In this document: positions 61,701 through 64,000 of the stretch, in pieces
Position numbering within the stretch: the stretch's first letter is position 1
How the letters are laid out: each line of letters opens with the position of its first letter
Source of the DNA: Asterochloris sp. CNOR1
Lineage: Eukaryota > Chlorophyta > Trebouxiophyceae > Trebouxiales > Trebouxiaceae
Reading direction: 5' to 3'
Length of the DNA stretch: 64,000 bases
Assembly: GCA_963969365.1 (NCBI GenBank)
Contig: OZ017753.1
Span: 2,170,001-2,234,000, forward strand
Position numbers and translations under genes: made by a program
The notes under the pieces: model-generated
Told to the model about the DNA's origin: nothing
The model's input: only the letters and a program-made list of their open reading frames with translations
The model's database searches: none

Positions 61701-62666
61701 CAGCACCCTGGGCACCCAGCCTGGTTGTCCAAGCCTGCCTGGCAGCATCAGTGCGCCCCTCGCGGCTGCTGCTACCGCCAGCACAGCTGCTGGCTGCGCT
61801 AGTGCTCGTACCACGGCTGATGCGGCACACCGGGCCAGGACCGGCAGCGCTGCCGCCATGGCCACTGCTGCAGGCGCTGGCACAGCCAGAAAGCTTGGCA
61901 CCTTGGCAGCTGCAGCAGGCAGGCACAGACCCAACAGCGCTGGCAACATGGCTAGGGCGGCAGGCCAGTTCACACCCAGCAGCACAGGCACCAGCGCCGG
62001 TGTAGGAGGCCGCCTCAAGCCCAGCGGGTGGGGTACCAATGCTGATGTAGCAGGCGGGGCCGGGGCCCACCAGTCCGGCAGCCCTCTGGAGCTGCCTCGC
62101 ACACCCGCTGCTGGCATCTCTGAGTTGCAGAGGGAGCTGCAGGCTGCCCAGCAGTGCGCACAGGACGTGGCTGGTGCTTGCAGTGCTGACAGCCCAATGC
62201 ATGCCTTTGTGCACGGCATGCAGGTAAGCTGCTTTGGCCGCCACTCTTAGCAACCCAGTGCATGCTGTCGCGCCTGGCATGAGCCTCCGGCGGCCAGCAC
62301 ACTTGACAGGCCTGCATGCATCTCAGCTCATGGCCAGCATTGCCACACGTGCACAACCTGTGCACATAACAGTATTCCTCAGTCAATAGGGTTTTCCAGG
62401 GCCAATGCCTGCTGGTCCTGCAGGCCCTCTTAGCTAACCTTGACCTGAAGGCGCAGGGAATCAGCAGGTTGCTGGCACAGCAGGTGAGCTGCCTTGGGGT
62501 GCCACCTGACCTTTGCTTGTGCTTATTTTCAAAGACCTGCCCCACAGCTGCATGTGCTCTGCAGGTCTTGAAGAGTCCAGAGGCAACAGCAGGCGCAGCC
62601 ACCAAGGTTGCACTGGCCATGCAGACAGCGGGTAGCCTGGCTGACAGCCTGTGTTCATGGGACTAA
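55744..62666 (+). CDS. PHD finger-GNAT acetyltransferase-MBD protein (IDM1-related)
   Basis: Exons 55744-55872, 55941-56036 and 56206-about 56315 give a PHD-type zinc finger: CCKHCRKEDIQADFGPRTFI, CACCQDMGAHVECE, WYCSQ|ECC. The GNAT region spans about 56641-58718: VQAALRIFKSCFGDL, then NFYLMVLRKHGTLVSAATIR (57816-57876), IHFAEVPFVATKQGFRREGN (about 57980-58068) and VRWLVIPSITELVGMWTAKF (58528-58718). After a Ser/Ala-rich exon 59047-59444 comes an MBD: LPEGWSVKTNYKKSG (59542-59609) and IYTSPSGLVCKTKAAVAKAL (59837-60065). Helical and Ala/Gly-rich exons follow: 60262-60336, 60659-60743, 61017-62223, 62400-62483 and 62565-62666. IDM1 of Arabidopsis acetylates histone H3 at methylated loci to allow DNA demethylation; a similar role is inferred. 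Introns starting 58719 and 60744 open with GC. Confidence 0.82.
58115..58150 (+). repeat. Decayed copy of the donor edge of a GNAT exon
   Basis: The exon ends 'ACTGCAGGCGCATCATAAAG|GTGGGC' near 58068. About 70 bp on, 'CTACTGCAGGCGCACTGTAC' followed by AG|GTAAGC repeats the same edge with an even better donor, so it could serve as an alternative 5' splice site. Confidence 0.6.
61017..62223 (+). other. 1.2-kb Ala/Gly/Ser low-complexity exon of the IDM1-related gene
   Basis: The exon opens with a coiled-coil heptad stretch (LETSYRTLQQQAQRSAAKAA) and closes with another helix (ISELQRELQAAQQCAQDVAG). Between them lie about 330 residues of Ala, Gly, Ser, Pro and Thr with scattered Arg, predicted by eye to be disordered. 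It starts after a probable GC-AG intron and ends with GTAAGC. It is the largest exon in this half of the window. Confidence 0.6.
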
Positions 62667-62825
62667 GAACCCTAAAAACCTTGCAAGCTAGTGCATGGTC
62701 AGGCACATACTCTTCACGAGCCGAATCTAAAAAGCTGGTAGACACTGGCAAATGGCCATCAACAGCATGCAAAGCATCTCTCATGCGACTCTGCATGTCC
62801 ATGACTGATTGTAGACAGTACACAC

Positions 62826-63831
62826 TTAGCTGCTACGGGGAAACTCCTTCTTGTCGTCCCAGTTCTGGATTTTCAAGTTTTGGGCTGACTCTGAATCAAG
62901 ATACCACGTGAGCCTGCCAGACTCGGGGCGCACCAACTGCGCAGGCAGCGACCCTGGCAGGGCCTGCACCTCCAGCACCCGCTGCACGATCTCGGCCTTG
63001 CCGCCCCCAAAGGCCACCACAATGACCTCCTTGGCAGCATTGATGACTGGCATGGTCATTGTGATGCGCTCAGGTGGCGGCTTGGGAGAGTCCTCCACGT
63101 GCAGTACCCACCCCTCAGTGGCAGCTGTCTGGGACTTGTTGGGGAACAGGGAGGCCACGTGGCCGTCAGGACCCAGGCCCAGCAGAATCAGGTCAAAGAC
63201 AGGGAAGCCAGCTGAGTTGCGGGGCAGCACATCCTGGGGCAAGCCCAAGAGCTGCCCATTGTACTCCACTGCTGCATCCTTCACGGGCAAGCCCTCCTTG
63301 ATGGCGTGCACCTGCAGCAGCACAGACAGTTGTAATTGCTGAGCCTGCTGCCATCATCAAGCAGCAGCTGTCTGCAGTGCATCACAGCCGCCCACCTGAT
63401 GAAACAGACCAGTGTGATGACAAGTCAATCAAGTGCGGCAGAGCAGCAACAGTTTCTGGACTGTATTCCAGGTGTGTGCATGTCCCTTGGTTTGGAGCAT
63501 TGCAGGCAGGCCCAAAACAGACTGATGCCCTGCAGCACTTTATGCAGCCCGGCTGCAGTCCATGCACAGCCCACCTGCTGCTGAGGAATGTCCACCTTGC
63601 ACAAGAAAGCCTCTACTGCCCCCTTGTGGGTGCTGTCAGGGTGAGAGTGGGGCACGTTGCGCTCATCCACATAGAAGATGTGCCACTTGCTGTATTCCAC
63701 GCTCTTGCTGCCCACCAGGGCGCTCAGCCCTTTGAGCAGGGACCCGCCAGACAGCACCAGCGTGAAGCTGCCCTTCTCCTTGATCGCGCCAGCGGCTGCC
63801 TGTTGCACAACTCTCCCCAGCCCCTGAGCTC
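62826..63831 (-). CDS. 6-phosphogluconolactonase (5' end toward or beyond right edge)
   Basis: Two exons, 63831-63575 and 63311-62826, join in phase 0. Family motifs: LVLSGGSLLKGLSAL, WHIFYVDERNVPHSHPDST, then DLILLGLGPDGHVASLFPN and ITMTMPVINAAKEVIVVAFG. The protein ends WDDKKEFPRSS. The enzyme hydrolyses 6-phosphogluconolactone to 6-phosphogluconate, the second step of the oxidative pentose phosphate pathway, in cytosol, plastid or peroxisome. Upstream coding sequence is needed: the exon edge at 63831 takes one base from a previous exon. A GTGCGT donor near 63988 could end that exon at the window edge, but its phase does not match this acceptor cleanly. An alternative acceptor near 63880 (AGCAG|GGATGAG) would fit, adding RDEKSLLSHTTHG. 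Localisation cannot be judged without the N-terminus. Confidence 0.88.
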
Positions 63832-64000
63832 CTGCAGGGATGCCGTGTGTTGTGTGAGACAGGAGTGACTTCTCATCCCTGCTTCTAGAGTGCATGGAGC
63901 TGCACAACCCTGCCCAGGCTGTGAGCACTTGTCTGTTGAGTGAGACGGCAATAGTGTTTGGGCACTGCACAGGGACAAAGGTACGCACCTCAGGGAATCA

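Noticed and set aside
1-64000. Transposable elements or insertion sequences
   Set aside because: No reverse transcriptase, integrase or transposase frame, and no long terminal or inverted repeats were noticed on either strand.

Overview
The window is nuclear DNA from a green alga, most likely a trebouxiophyte (Chlorella/Coccomyxa-like). It is moderately GC-rich. Genes are split into many short exons, 3' splice sites are almost always TGCAG, one gene is followed by the algal polyadenylation word TGTAA, and proteins are rich in Ala and Gln. The gene set includes a plastid ferredoxin, an RbgA-type organellar GTPase, a kinase with a cyanobacterial-style C-terminus, a CELF protein and a PHOX/CLMP1-type TPR-PB1 protein. 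All gene models below were assembled by hand from splice signals, reading phase and remembered family sequences; no database search was run.

Layout from left to right: (1) RbgA/YlqF-like GTPase, minus, cut by the left edge; (2) CELF/Bruno-like RNA-binding protein, plus, 1073-5646; (3) PDS5-like cohesin regulator, minus, 22614-7034, about 20 exons; (4) [2Fe-2S] ferredoxin precursor, plus, 22811-23846, complete, start codons only 196 bp from PDS5; (5) HEN1-related double-stranded-RNA-binding protein, plus, about 25253-30232; (6) SEC14/CRAL-TRIO protein, plus, 31437-35007; (7) TPR-PB1 protein, minus, 42553-35358; (8) Ser/Thr kinase with a C-terminal membrane segment, plus, about 43006-46725; (9) longin-like small adaptor subunit (LOLITA/TSPOON-like), minus, 48140-47281; (10) MAPKBP1/WDR62-like WD40 protein with a long disordered tail, plus, 48457-55530; (11) PHD-GNAT-MBD protein related to IDM1, plus, 55744-62666; (12) 6-phosphogluconolactonase, minus, 63831-62826, running toward the right edge.

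The genes do not form a pathway. Several concern chromatin or RNA (PDS5, IDM1-like, HEN1-like, CELF) and several the plastid (ferredoxin, probably the kinase and the GTPase), but this looks like ordinary eukaryotic gene order. No transposon, tRNA, rRNA or CRISPR array was found.

The most unusual property lies in the introns. In at least five genes the intron next to an exon carries decayed, tandem, exon-edge-sized copies of that exon, often including its splice site. The window also holds at least six introns that appear to begin with GC instead of GT. Both affect gene prediction and could generate or silence exons.
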